Source: an uncultured Gilliamella sp. (GTDB taxonomy: Bacteria; Pseudomonadota; Gammaproteobacteria; Enterobacterales; Orbaceae). Taken from it: a DNA stretch of 64,000 nt. The notes beneath the pieces are model-generated. The model was given only the letters and a program-made list of their open reading frames with translations. It ran no database searches and was not told the origin of the DNA. Of the stretch, positions 35,451 to 43,723 are shown piece by piece. The translations under genes and the position numbers were made by a program. Every line of letters begins with the position of its first letter. Position 1 is the stretch's first letter. The stretch is from NCBI GenBank assembly GCA_945271295.1, contig CALYPG010000006.1, positions 59,058 through 123,057 of the forward strand. The letters run 5' to 3'.

Positions 35451-35480
35451 ATATCACCAGCTGATACTGATAATTGTTAT
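35451..35480 (+). repeat. 30-bp repeat, copy 2
   Basis: Identical to 32963-32992 and located 16 bp after the remnant reading frame ending at 35434. Confidence 0.8.
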
Positions 35481-35643
35481 ATATCTTTATTTTTTGACAA
35501 AACCATTAGTGATATCGTTACCTATTAGAACCCGGGATAGTGTTGTTCCGACAAGTGGACTAAAATATGCCTATATAGTAATTTTAAGTAGCTTTGTTTA
35601 TCGAAGATTAGAGTTTTAATGTAACATTTACTTGGTCAGTTCA

Positions 35644-36444
35644 ATGAAAAATAAATTAACTGCTATGCTTTTTATCTTTTTTGTATTAGCAATTTTCCCA
35701 ACTGCGGTATGCTTATCTGCAACAAAAGAATATATTCATATAAGAGAAAATCTATATGAAGATAATAATGAATATTTGTATATATCATCATTTAATGATG
35801 ATAATGAGCAAACTTATATTTCTGAGGTTGTTGTAAATAATACCAAACTACCGATTAACAAAATTTTGGATAAAGAAACTTATCATAATTTAGGGGTAAC
35901 GCGTTATTCTCAGGATAAAAAAAATTCTTATTATCTGATAAATAATTCGTTCACTGTGGTTAATAGCATCCCTTGTTTGCAAGAAGAATATCAATTGATT
36001 CATGGTAATTTATATTCAGATAATGATGGAAAACTTCTTATTCGTATGATTGATAGTACCAATATAGATTGCCCTAAATATAATTATTTATCGAAAATCT
36101 GGTATCAAGGTAAAGATCAAGAATTATCAAAAGTGATCGATGTTGACAGTTATCAACATTTTGATCATTCAAATTATTCAAAAGATAAAAATCACGTTTA
36201 TTACTTAAAATCTACATTAGATGGCGGTTATTTCTATATTCTTCCGGATATTGATACACTAACATTCTCGATAGTAAAAATAAAAAGTAATGAACAAGCA
36301 TATCCTTTCATTTATTTAGCTAAAGATAGACATAATCTTTATGTTGATGATGAGATGTTGGATTATCGTTCTTTTAATGAATTACCCATTTCAGCGGAAG
36401 ATAAAAATAAATTAGCAATAAAGTATTATTCAGTTAAAGAATAA
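35644..36444 (+). CDS. Exported DKNYY-like repeat protein
   Basis: 266 residues from ATG 35644; an in-frame TTG at 35632 is less likely. Signal peptide to about residue 25 (AVCLSA). The body has recurring DKN-type units: YSQDKKNSYYLI, YSKDKNHVYYLK and LAKDRHNLYVDDE, the signature of DKNYY-family proteins. These alternate with turns like KVIDVDSYQHF, which also occurs in the protein at 10500 (KVIDIESYQML). Both are likely periplasmic or surface beta proteins. The function is unknown. Confidence 0.65.
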   Translation: MKNKLTAMLFIFFVLAIFPTAVCLSATKEYIHIRENLYEDNNEYLYISSFNDDNEQTYISEVVVNNTKLPINKILDKETYHNLGVTRYSQDKKNSYYLINNSFTVVNSIPCLQEEYQLIHGNLYSDNDGKLLIRMIDSTNIDCPKYNYLSKIWYQGKDQELSKVIDVDSYQHFDHSNYSKDKNHVYYLKSTLDGGYFYILPDIDTLTFSIVKIKSNEQAYPFIYLAKDRHNLYVDDEMLDYRSFNELPISAEDKNKLAIKYYSVKE

Positions 36445-36595
36445 CTTTCAAATTGTATATTTCAAATATCGCATTTTGCGTTTAGCACTGAGAATTTTAT
36501 CTAGTTTTCGCTATACTATTTTAATTTAGACCTATATTTAAAATTTAATTGGTTGGTTAATCTCCTGAAATAAATGCTTAGCAATAGTAAATTAA

Positions 36596-37054
36596 CTAAT
36601 CTTGGTGTAATAGCGTCAACAGCATTTTATGAAATTGCTTAGCATCTTTACCTAGAATTTCAAAAAATTGCTTATCTATTTGTTCGACTAAAGGTACCGT
36701 TTTATTGGCCATATCTAAACCACTTGGGGTCAAGGTAATGGATTTAGCTCGACTATCTTTAATCGATGTCGTTCGCATTATAAAAGCTTTTTTCTCCAAA
36801 TTTTCCAGAATTTGTGAAATTGTCATTACATCAATATTGGTTTTAGTGGCTAAAATAACCTGAGTTATTTCATCTGGTTGTTGTGACAAATAGGCCAGAG
36901 TAGCTAGCACTACAAATTGGGGATGCGTAATTGACTGCTGTTTCAGGCATTTTTTTATGCTACCATGCCAAGACGAATAAGTTCTCATAAATAAAAAACC
37001 GACTGAATCAGCATCGTTTTGGAATTTGGATAAAAACTTAACGTCTTTGGTCAT
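36596..37054 (-). CDS. MarR-family transcriptional regulator
   Basis: 152 residues. The winged helix is in the centre (LSQQPDEITQVILATKTNID, then VMTISQILENLEKKAFIMR, then the wing TTSIKDSRAKSITLTPSG), with dimerisation helices at both ends. It lies 3 bp behind the SRPBCC gene and is co-transcribed with it. An operator-like dyad lies before that operon (37501-37528). Confidence 0.85.
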   Translation of the reverse strand: MTKDVKFLSKFQNDADSVGFLFMRTYSSWHGSIKKCLKQQSITHPQFVVLATLAYLSQQPDEITQVILATKTNIDVMTISQILENLEKKAFIMRTTSIKDSRAKSITLTPSGLDMANKTVPLVEQIDKQFFEILGKDAKQFHKMLLTLLHQD

Positions 37055-37057
37055 AAT

Positions 37058-37489
37058 TTACCTTTCAATAAGACTTTTTAATAAATAGGCTTTATCAATA
37101 ATATCATCGGATATCTGTTTTATAAAATCATAACATGATTTATCATCCATTTGTTTATCAGGTTGTAAGGCTATTTCTGCTTTCAGTGCATATTGATTGG
37201 GTGCCACAGTTATTATCTGATGGGAAAAATATAACTTCCCTATATCGGTCATATTAAATTCTTCAGTGAATTCTTGATTAATAATTACTTTAGATAAAGT
37301 TACAGCCATTGCCGGCATGTTTTGTAGTTTAAATACTCCTTTTACCCCAGTTTTAAGTTCGCCTTGAAGACTAAATTCCTCAAGATCGGTTTCCCATAAT
37401 TTTCGTAAAGAAATATTGGTGTAGTATTGCCAAACTTTTTCTGGGTTAGCGATAGTAGGTAAAGTAAAAGTGATGGATATATTTGACAT
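37058..37489 (-). CDS. SRPBCC-domain (START/Bet v 1-like) protein
   Basis: 143 residues from ATG 37489, which has AAGGAG seven bases upstream; the frame could open ten codons earlier but without a site. The pattern is the START-like fold: FTLPTIANPEKVWQYYTNIS at the beginning and a long C-terminal helix after ALKAEIALQPDKQMDD. It binds an unknown hydrophobic ligand. It is paired with a MarR regulator, a common arrangement where the ligand or its detoxification is sensed. Confidence 0.75.
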   Translation of the reverse strand: MSNISITFTLPTIANPEKVWQYYTNISLRKLWETDLEEFSLQGELKTGVKGVFKLQNMPAMAVTLSKVIINQEFTEEFNMTDIGKLYFSHQIITVAPNQYALKAEIALQPDKQMDDKSCYDFIKQISDDIIDKAYLLKSLIER

Positions 37490-37500
37490 TATTTGCTCCT

Positions 37501-37528
37501 TAATATAATAAGTGTACATATTATATTA
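37501..37528. promoter_or_regulatory. Candidate MarR operator
   Basis: Perfect inverted repeat TAATATAATA/TATTATATTA with an 8-base centre (AGTGTACA), about 12 bp upstream of the SRPBCC start codon. It overlaps the start region, so bound repressor would block transcription. Confidence 0.45.
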
Positions 37529-37713
37529 TTACTTATTAAATTTACAACCAATTTTTTGCAAATTTAAATTAATTACAATTATCTAAAGACAATTACCCTT
37601 GTTTGGAAATGATGATTAAACAGATAGTATTAATACATATTGGTACAAAATAATTAGTGGGATAAAATATTCGACAACTGCATAGCATAAGCATCGATAA
37701 TAAGGAAATTTCA

Positions 37714-38019
37714 ATGCGCCAAAAAACAATTTACTCAATACTGTTTATTTTGGTTACTATTACATTAGCAATTATTTGTTTATTAACATTATTATTTTTG
37801 GTAGTTTTGGTAACAGATCTTTACGATGTACTTAGTCATAGTACTGATGAGTTTATATGTGGCTGTGAAGAGACAGAAGCTATTTTATTAGAAAATATTT
37901 TTTTATACACTGTAATTCTATGCGTAGATATTCTATTATTCTTTATATTATTCTTTGTATTCAAAAAGACACGAGCAAAAATGAAAAAATCTCAAAAAAG
38001 CAGATCATTAATAAACTAA
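37714..38019 (+). CDS. Small hypothetical two-helix membrane protein
   Basis: 101 residues with membrane helices at about 7-35 and 63-85, joined by a loop with ICGCEETEA, and a basic C-terminal tail (KKTRAKMKKSQKSR). An AAGGAA site lies before the ATG. No family recognised and no operon partner. Confidence 0.55.
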   Translation: MRQKTIYSILFILVTITLAIICLLTLLFLVVLVTDLYDVLSHSTDEFICGCEETEAILLENIFLYTVILCVDILLFFILFFVFKKTRAKMKKSQKSRSLIN

Positions 38020-38158
38020 TACAATATTTATTACCTCTTAACCATCTTGTTTTTTCTTAATTAGCATTTTTCAACCTACTTATCATTATTGAACTTATAT
38101 AAAATATTAGTATCAATCTTTTGGCGATGAGTTAATTTAACTATACAGGAGATATTGT

Positions 38159-39220
38159 ATGACGATAAAAGTTTTAGGCTATGGTGCTACTCAAGTTAAA
38201 GCGAATCTGGCACCTTTGCATTTTGAACGTAGAGAAGTGCGGGCTGATGATGTAGAAATTGAAATCCTATATTGTGGTGTTTGTCATTCTGATCTTCATC
38301 AAGTAGAAAATGACTGGGGAATGTCGCATTATCCTTTAGTACCAGGTCATGAGATTGTCGGTAAAGTGGTTAAAGTGGGTGATAAGGTAACCAAATTCAA
38401 AGTAGGTGATATAGCGGGTGTTGGGTGCATTGTTGATTCTTGTCGACATTGTTCCCCATGTGAACATGGGCTTGAGCAATATTGTGAGGCAGGATTTATT
38501 GAGACATATAATGGCATAGATCCCCATGATAATATGCCTACTTATGGTGGTTATTCAGAAAGAATCATTGTTTCAGAAAGGTTTGCTTTGAAAATTCCTA
38601 AGGGGATACCATTAGAGGCTGCAGCGCCTTTATTATGTGCTGGGATAACTACATGGTCTCCACTTAAACATTGGCAAGTAGGTAAAAATACCCGAGTTGC
38701 AGTAGTTGGCTTAGGTGGACTTGGTCATATGGCGATAAAACTAGCCAAAGGATTAGGGGCTGAAGTAACTTTATTTACTCGTTCTAAAAATAAATCATCA
38801 GACGCTATCCGTTTAGGTGCTGATCACATTGTGTTATCCACTGATGAAGCACAAATGCAAGCGGTAAAAGGCAAATTCGATGTAATTATTGATACTGTTC
38901 CTAACGTTCATGATATTAATCCTTATTTAGCCACTTTATCGTTAAACGGTACCATTGTGCTGGTGGGTTATCTTGGACCTTTAGAACCATTTGTCCATAG
39001 TTTTGATCTAATATCTGGGCGCAAAACCGTTGCTGGCTCTATGATTGGTGGTATTCCTGAGACGCAAGAAATGTTAGATTTTTGTGCTGAGCATGGTATT
39101 AGTTCTGATGTAGAAGTGATTAATATCCAATATATCAATCAAGCATTTGCACGCATGAAGAAAAGTGATGTCAAATATCGTTTTGTGATCGATATGCAAT
39201 CGCTTAAACAAGATAAGTAA
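38159..39220 (+). CDS. yahK: Zinc-dependent NAD(P) alcohol/aldehyde dehydrogenase (YahK-like)
   Basis: 353 residues. Catalytic zinc ligands are Cys in CGVCHSD (about 40), His-Glu in PGHE and a later Cys. The structural zinc site has four Cys in DSCRHCSPCEHGLEQYC. The Rossmann site is VVGLGGLGHMAIKLAKGLGA. It follows the cinnamyl-alcohol-dehydrogenase/YahK branch, which reduces a broad range of aldehydes with NADPH. It is monocistronic with GGAG before the ATG. Confidence 0.85.
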   Translation: MTIKVLGYGATQVKANLAPLHFERREVRADDVEIEILYCGVCHSDLHQVENDWGMSHYPLVPGHEIVGKVVKVGDKVTKFKVGDIAGVGCIVDSCRHCSPCEHGLEQYCEAGFIETYNGIDPHDNMPTYGGYSERIIVSERFALKIPKGIPLEAAAPLLCAGITTWSPLKHWQVGKNTRVAVVGLGGLGHMAIKLAKGLGAEVTLFTRSKNKSSDAIRLGADHIVLSTDEAQMQAVKGKFDVIIDTVPNVHDINPYLATLSLNGTIVLVGYLGPLEPFVHSFDLISGRKTVAGSMIGGIPETQEMLDFCAEHGISSDVEVINIQYINQAFARMKKSDVKYRFVIDMQSLKQDK

Positions 39221-39298
39221 TGTTATTAATATAAAATGAAGCGTAGATAACAAGTTTCCAGACTACATCTATTGTTAACATCTAAAAAGGAAATTCAG

Positions 39299-39910
39299 AT
39301 GAAAAAATTAATATTTATAATTTTAGTGGTATTCTCAACTTATCTTTATGCCGATTCACCTTTAACCTCGAGTGAATTTTATCTTAGTTATTCCGACTTT
39401 CCCCAAGTTATGAATGCCCATGACAGGGAGGATAAAACATTAACTGACAATGACATTCAATTTTTGACTGACAAAACAGTGATGCTGGATGCTAAATTAG
39501 CTTTAATTAATGCATTAGGTTTTAAACAAGCAGGTAAACATAATGAAGCTAAATACCTTAATAGAATAAATCCTAATATAAAATCTTATGATGAAGTATC
39601 GGGTATTTTAACATCAGCAGAAGAAGCTATTATTTTTGCATACTTATTAGCAATGGATGATTACTTTAATGTTGCACGAGCATTAGATATAGCTAAAAAT
39701 GCCAGCAACAAAGCACCACAGAGTTTGGCTATTGCGCTCATATTAGGGTTAATTCAAGCTCAAATTGAATTAGACAATGATTGGTGTCAAGTATATAAAG
39801 TTGTTAATCATGTAAGGGAATTACCAAATTTAGAACAAGATATCAAACCAGACGCTGTAAAACAAATTTTTGAAAATTATCTTGATGATTATAAACAGTT
39901 TTGCAACTAA
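39299..39910 (+). CDS. Hypothetical exported helical protein
   Basis: 203 residues from ATG 39299 (AAGGAAA upstream). The signal peptide is MKKLIFIILVVFSTYLYA. The mature part is helical, with paired helices reminiscent of TPR-like or Sel1-like repeats (DAKLALINALGFKQAGKHNE, then NVARALDIAKNASNKAPQSL). It has no catalytic residues. It is probably periplasmic; function unknown. Confidence 0.6.
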   Translation: MKKLIFIILVVFSTYLYADSPLTSSEFYLSYSDFPQVMNAHDREDKTLTDNDIQFLTDKTVMLDAKLALINALGFKQAGKHNEAKYLNRINPNIKSYDEVSGILTSAEEAIIFAYLLAMDDYFNVARALDIAKNASNKAPQSLAIALILGLIQAQIELDNDWCQVYKVVNHVRELPNLEQDIKPDAVKQIFENYLDDYKQFCN

Positions 39911-40127
39911 ATGAGTTAATTATTATCACTACTAATATAAGTTATTGTTATTAAGACAGATAATTTTAAATGAAGGTAGTGATGGAACAAGCTAATTTTA
40001 GCGCATTAATTATGTTTGACTTGCTGTTAATCAAAAAAATAGCAACGTATTTATTGCAGTTGAATGAAACGATTTTTTACTAAATCGATTTGCACTTAAA
40101 TATTAACTATAAGATTTTTAACCACAT

Positions 40128-40166
40128 AATAAAATAGGATAATTTAATTAGTTATCCTATTTTATT
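40128..40166. terminator. Bidirectional terminator upstream of sulA 3' end
   Basis: AATAAAATAGGATAA and TTATCCTATTTTATT form a perfect 15-bp stem with a 9-base loop. The A and T runs at the stem ends serve either direction. Confidence 0.8.
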
Positions 40167-40181
40167 TAGTAGATTAATGAC

Positions 40182-40571
40182 TTAATGATATTGGATTGGT
40201 TGATCATCCTGTACTAATAATAAACAAGTATCACTAGTTGATGCAGCTTGTTGAATGCGTTGTTTATCCTGATCATTAAGATGATTTATGCAAGCAACGA
40301 CATAACTACAGGTTTTATTTTTTAAAGCTTTTTCAATGGTGGAAATAAGATGTTCATTATTAAGATTAGTTAAATGTATAACTTTTTGTTGATCAAGCCC
40401 TATTATGTTTACCCATGAACGTTTTAACATAGGTCTCTCGGATAACCATAGTTGCCATTTTTTGGCTTTATTAAATGAACGTAATAAAGGTCGTTGTTGT
40501 TGTAAAACTTGTTGAAATGGTGATTCAAAGTTAATCGCCATAAGTTGTGGTGACGAATGTATAATAAGCAT
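40182..40571 (-). CDS. sulA: SulA-like cell division inhibitor
   Basis: 129 residues. The core WQLWLSERPMLKRSWVNIIG, followed by LDQQKVIHL and ISTIEKALKNKTCSYVVACI, matches the FtsZ-binding fold of SulA (W.LWLSP..KLSR.WL, MEKALR..NYS). It is shorter than E. coli SulA, mainly at the N-terminus. A LexA box lies directly upstream, which supports an SOS role: blocking FtsZ after DNA damage. The C-terminal tail with the Lon-recognition end is not conserved visibly. Confidence 0.75.
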   Translation of the reverse strand: MLIIHSSPQLMAINFESPFQQVLQQQRPLLRSFNKAKKWQLWLSERPMLKRSWVNIIGLDQQKVIHLTNLNNEHLISTIEKALKNKTCSYVVACINHLNDQDKQRIQQAASTSDTCLLLVQDDQPIQYH

Positions 40572-40582
40572 AATAACCTCAA

Positions 40583-40617
40583 TACTGTATTAATATACAG
40601 TGTATATTAATACAGCG
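40583..40617. promoter_or_regulatory. LexA (SOS) box, as an extended palindrome
   Basis: CTGTATTAATATACAG (40585-40600) fits CTGT-N8-ACAG. It is fused to its mirror image TGTATATTAATACAG (40601-40615), which makes a perfect 31-bp dyad. The mirror half is a near-perfect second box that overlaps the first. The site lies 14 bp before the sulA start. Confidence 0.85.
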
Positions 40618-40677
40618 CTTTGCGGTTGTAAACTTTATTTTTATGCTTTTTCTATATTATTTTGATTAGTGCCGCTT

Positions 40678-41055
40678 TTAAGAACGCAATAATTGATAAG
40701 ACCAAATACCAAAAAACGTCATTAACACTGAACCTATTACATGAATGGCAATGGTTATTAGTCCCCATGCTATTCGTCCTTCTTGAATAAAATCAACAAT
40801 TTCAGCCGAAAAAGTTGAAAAAGTCGATAATCCCCCACAAAAACCAGTTATAACAAGTAAACGCCATTCTGGTGATAGACTTGAATGATTAAAAAAGGCA
40901 ATAGCAAAACCAATAATATAGCCAGCAATTAAATTTGATAATAAGGTGCCTAAAGGAATGGCAAAAGCAATAATATTAAATTTAAGGGATAAAAACCAAC
41001 GACACAGTCCACCAAAAACGGATCCAATGGCAATGGCAATCATGAGTTTTAACAT
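40678..41055 (-). CDS. crcB: CrcB/Fluc fluoride channel
   Basis: 125 residues and four membrane helices. Signature segments are IGSVFGGLCRWFLSLKF at the N-terminus, PLGTLLSNLIAGYIIGF (the polar Asn), and the pore region GFCGGLSTFSTFSAEI. It exports fluoride as a dual-topology dimer. No fluoride riboswitch is visible in the gap before it. It is a single gene convergent with none and divergent from ribE. Confidence 0.92.
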   Translation of the reverse strand: MLKLMIAIAIGSVFGGLCRWFLSLKFNIIAFAIPLGTLLSNLIAGYIIGFAIAFFNHSSLSPEWRLLVITGFCGGLSTFSTFSAEIVDFIQEGRIAWGLITIAIHVIGSVLMTFFGIWSYQLLRS

Positions 41056-41334
41056 AAAAAACGATCCTTAATTAAATCAAAAATTCATTTAAAGAAATAT
41101 GTTGAAGATTATTTCAGGTATAACAAACTAAAGATGATCATAACAGTTGATAAGCAAAATGAATATCTTTTTAACATTGGAATGATTTACTAATAGCTTG
41201 ATTATTACGCCACTTAAAGATTGATTAATCGACTCAAATTAAATTTAAAGCTAATAAATTATGTGAATGATATTAAATTTTTGCTAGTTTACGTTAAAAT
41301 GATGCAACTATTTACTATCAATCTAAGGATTATT

Positions 41335-41943
41335 ATGTACACCGGCATTGTTCAGGGTATTGGTCAAATTGTCGAAATTTCGGACCAAGATAAATTAAGA
41401 ACCTATAAAGTAAAATTACCCCATAAATTGACGAGTAATATCGAAATTGGCGCATCGATTGCCAATGATGGTTGTTGTTTAACCGTAACGGATTTTGCAG
41501 ATGACTGGGTCACCTTTGATATTATGGAAGAAACCTTAGCGTTAACCACATTAGGCGATAAAAAACAGCATGATTTGGTGAATATTGAGCGTAGCGCCAA
41601 GTACGGAGATGAAATTGGTGGGCATGTGATGTCTGGTCATGTTTCCTGTACAGCAACGATCGTAGATATTAAAAAAACCGGCACGAATTGTGCTATGAGG
41701 TTAGCGATGCCCGAGCAATTTATGAAATATGTGCTGTATAAAGGTTTTATCGGCATTGACGGCGCAAGCTTAACGATAGGTGATGTTAAAGATAATTGTT
41801 TTGAAATCCATCTTATTCCGGAAACACTTGCGATTACTACATTGGATACTAAAAAAGTTGGTGACAAGGTCAATATCGAAATTGATTCACAAACCCGAGC
41901 GATTGTTGATACCGTTGAACGAGTGCTGGCTGCAAAAAAGTAG
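41335..41943 (+). CDS. ribE: Riboflavin synthase alpha subunit
   Basis: 202 residues from ATG 41335 (AAGGAT upstream); the frame could open 38 codons earlier but the family starts MYTGIVQ/MFTGIVQ. Two lumazine-binding repeats are visible: MYTGIVQGIGQIVEI with ANDGCCLTV, and GHVMSGHVSCTATIV with IDGASLTIGDV. It dismutates two lumazine molecules to riboflavin in the cytoplasm. No FMN riboswitch was found upstream. Confidence 0.93.
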   Translation: MYTGIVQGIGQIVEISDQDKLRTYKVKLPHKLTSNIEIGASIANDGCCLTVTDFADDWVTFDIMEETLALTTLGDKKQHDLVNIERSAKYGDEIGGHVMSGHVSCTATIVDIKKTGTNCAMRLAMPEQFMKYVLYKGFIGIDGASLTIGDVKDNCFEIHLIPETLAITTLDTKKVGDKVNIEIDSQTRAIVDTVERVLAAKK

Positions 41944-42039
41944 ATTAAGCGAATTTGTACCTAATTTCGGCGAATCTGTGCTGAATTTCTGCAATGAATA
42001 GTTTATTGTGTTTTTTTTAAGTAATTATAAGGAATAAAC

Positions 42040-42600
42040 ATGCACCAATTCAATTTCAATAAATTTAGGTCAATGCTTTTTGGTACATTGTTGCTGGGTT
42101 CAACTTATTGTATTGCTGCACCAATGGAATTAACGATCCCTGATTTAGAACAACACGGATTTACAGCGAAATTTATTGCTAATCAGTTTGGTTGCCAAGG
42201 TGAAAATATATCACCACAGATTTTATGGAAGAATTTACCGGAACAGGCCAAAAGCCTAGTCTTAACGATGTTCGATCCCGATGCGCCAACAGGATCTGGC
42301 TGGTGGCATTGGGTAATAGTGAATATTCCAGTATCAACGCAATCTATTGTGCAGTCTGCCGGTACGCATAGCGAATTGTTACCCAGTGGCAGTCAATTAA
42401 TTCGTAATGATTTTGGGGTGAGTCATTATGGTGGTCCATGCCCTCCAAAAAAGACTAATCACCGCTATCAATTTACGCTTTATGCACTTGATATTGATCA
42501 TATAGCAATAAATGATCAAACTACGCCAGCATTAATAGGGTTTATTGCTAATTCACATCAGATCGCTAAAGCGACCGTAAGCTACAATTACGCTCGCTAA
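42040..42600 (+). CDS. Exported YbhB/YbcL-like PEBP-family protein
   Basis: 186 residues with a signal peptide (to about 29, IAA). The PEBP motifs are present: LVLTMFDPDAPTGSGWWHWV and HYGGPCPPKKTNHRYQFTLY. The bacterial Raf-kinase-inhibitor-like proteins bind small anions or phospholipid head groups; the role is unclear. An AAGGAAT site precedes the ATG. The AraC gene follows 31 bp later on the same strand. Confidence 0.85.
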   Translation: MHQFNFNKFRSMLFGTLLLGSTYCIAAPMELTIPDLEQHGFTAKFIANQFGCQGENISPQILWKNLPEQAKSLVLTMFDPDAPTGSGWWHWVIVNIPVSTQSIVQSAGTHSELLPSGSQLIRNDFGVSHYGGPCPPKKTNHRYQFTLYALDIDHIAINDQTTPALIGFIANSHQIAKATVSYNYAR

Positions 42601-42631
42601 GTCAAAGCATAACTGATTAAGTATTGATATT

Positions 42632-43429
42632 GTGAATTTCACATCAATTGGACAAATTAATCACATTACGCAAGGCTGTAATCAAAAGCTTAAGCAGATT
42701 GAGAACAGTGATGCCATGATGGTATATGTGCTAAATGGTGAAAAACATGTCGAATGTGGTGGGGAGCATTTTATAGTAAAAGCAGGGCAGCTAATGGCTA
42801 TTCCGGCCAACATGCTAATGAATGTAACTAACTTATCAATTAATGACCAACAGTATCAAGCGCTTTGTTTTACTTGGTGTAGTGAGTTATTGCATCAGTT
42901 TGCACTATCTCACTTGCCAGCTAAAACTATTAGGCTAAGTAAAATTAGCGTACAAACACAATTAACAACCACGTTTATTGATCGATTAATGCAAATCGGA
43001 AATGAACTATTGACCGAAGATTTTAATAATTCATCACGTGATTTAACTTTGGTTAAACACCTGTTTTATGAGTTACTTATTCGATTGTCAGCTATGCACA
43101 TTGCTTTTATGCCCACCAATCCTGACAAAATTAGCCAAAAAATCCGGCGAGTTATTGGTATGCAACCTAATAAAAAATGGTATGCCAGTGAATTAGCCAA
43201 ACAATTTGCTTTAAGTGAATCGACATTACGACGACATTTAGCGCTGGAAGGATATAGCTTATCGCAAATTATATTAGATGTAAGGCTTAATTATGGATTG
43301 ATGTTATTACAAACAAGTCAAAAATCTATACTACAAATCTCACAAGCAATAGGTTATGAATCAGGTTCCCGTTTTGCCTTTTACTTTAAAAAACGCTTTG
43401 GTTTTTCACCTAAACAGTTACGTCAATAA
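42632..43429 (+). CDS. AraC-family transcriptional regulator
   Basis: 265 residues from a GTG start. An N-terminal cupin-like sensing domain (HVECGGEHFIVKAGQLMAIP) is followed by two helix-turn-helix motifs: ASELAKQFALSESTLRRHL and ILQISQAIGYESGSRFAFYF, ending GFSPKQLRQ. It lies close behind the PEBP-like gene and may be co-transcribed. Its targets are unknown. Confidence 0.85.
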   Translation: MNFTSIGQINHITQGCNQKLKQIENSDAMMVYVLNGEKHVECGGEHFIVKAGQLMAIPANMLMNVTNLSINDQQYQALCFTWCSELLHQFALSHLPAKTIRLSKISVQTQLTTTFIDRLMQIGNELLTEDFNNSSRDLTLVKHLFYELLIRLSAMHIAFMPTNPDKISQKIRRVIGMQPNKKWYASELAKQFALSESTLRRHLALEGYSLSQIILDVRLNYGLMLLQTSQKSILQISQAIGYESGSRFAFYFKKRFGFSPKQLRQ

Positions 43430-43723
43430 TTTAATCACTATTTTTCTCTTTAAAACAGAGCAAAAACAAAAAAGTAGCGTTTTAATAGTATGTTACGTCA
43501 TTAATATTGATTGTTAATTATTCATTTTGTTCCAATCATATTGCTGTAATTAATGGATATTATTGGCGTTTGAGCAATCCGACTTCCTGCTAATCAATCA
43601 TGATTACATGCTATTCCAAATTAATCCGGAAAAAAATGTAATCGTCATATTTATTTATCTAATTATACTTTTAATCACGAGTTATGAATGAGTTGTCACA
43701 AGATATAAAAAAGGAGTTTAGTA

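Noticed and set aside
41056..41220. Fluoride riboswitch before crcB
   Set aside because: The characteristic GGNGAUGGNNCUCC-type core is absent from the sequence upstream of the crcB start.
41100..41334. FMN riboswitch before ribE
   Set aside because: The conserved RFN-element boxes are not visible in the leader.
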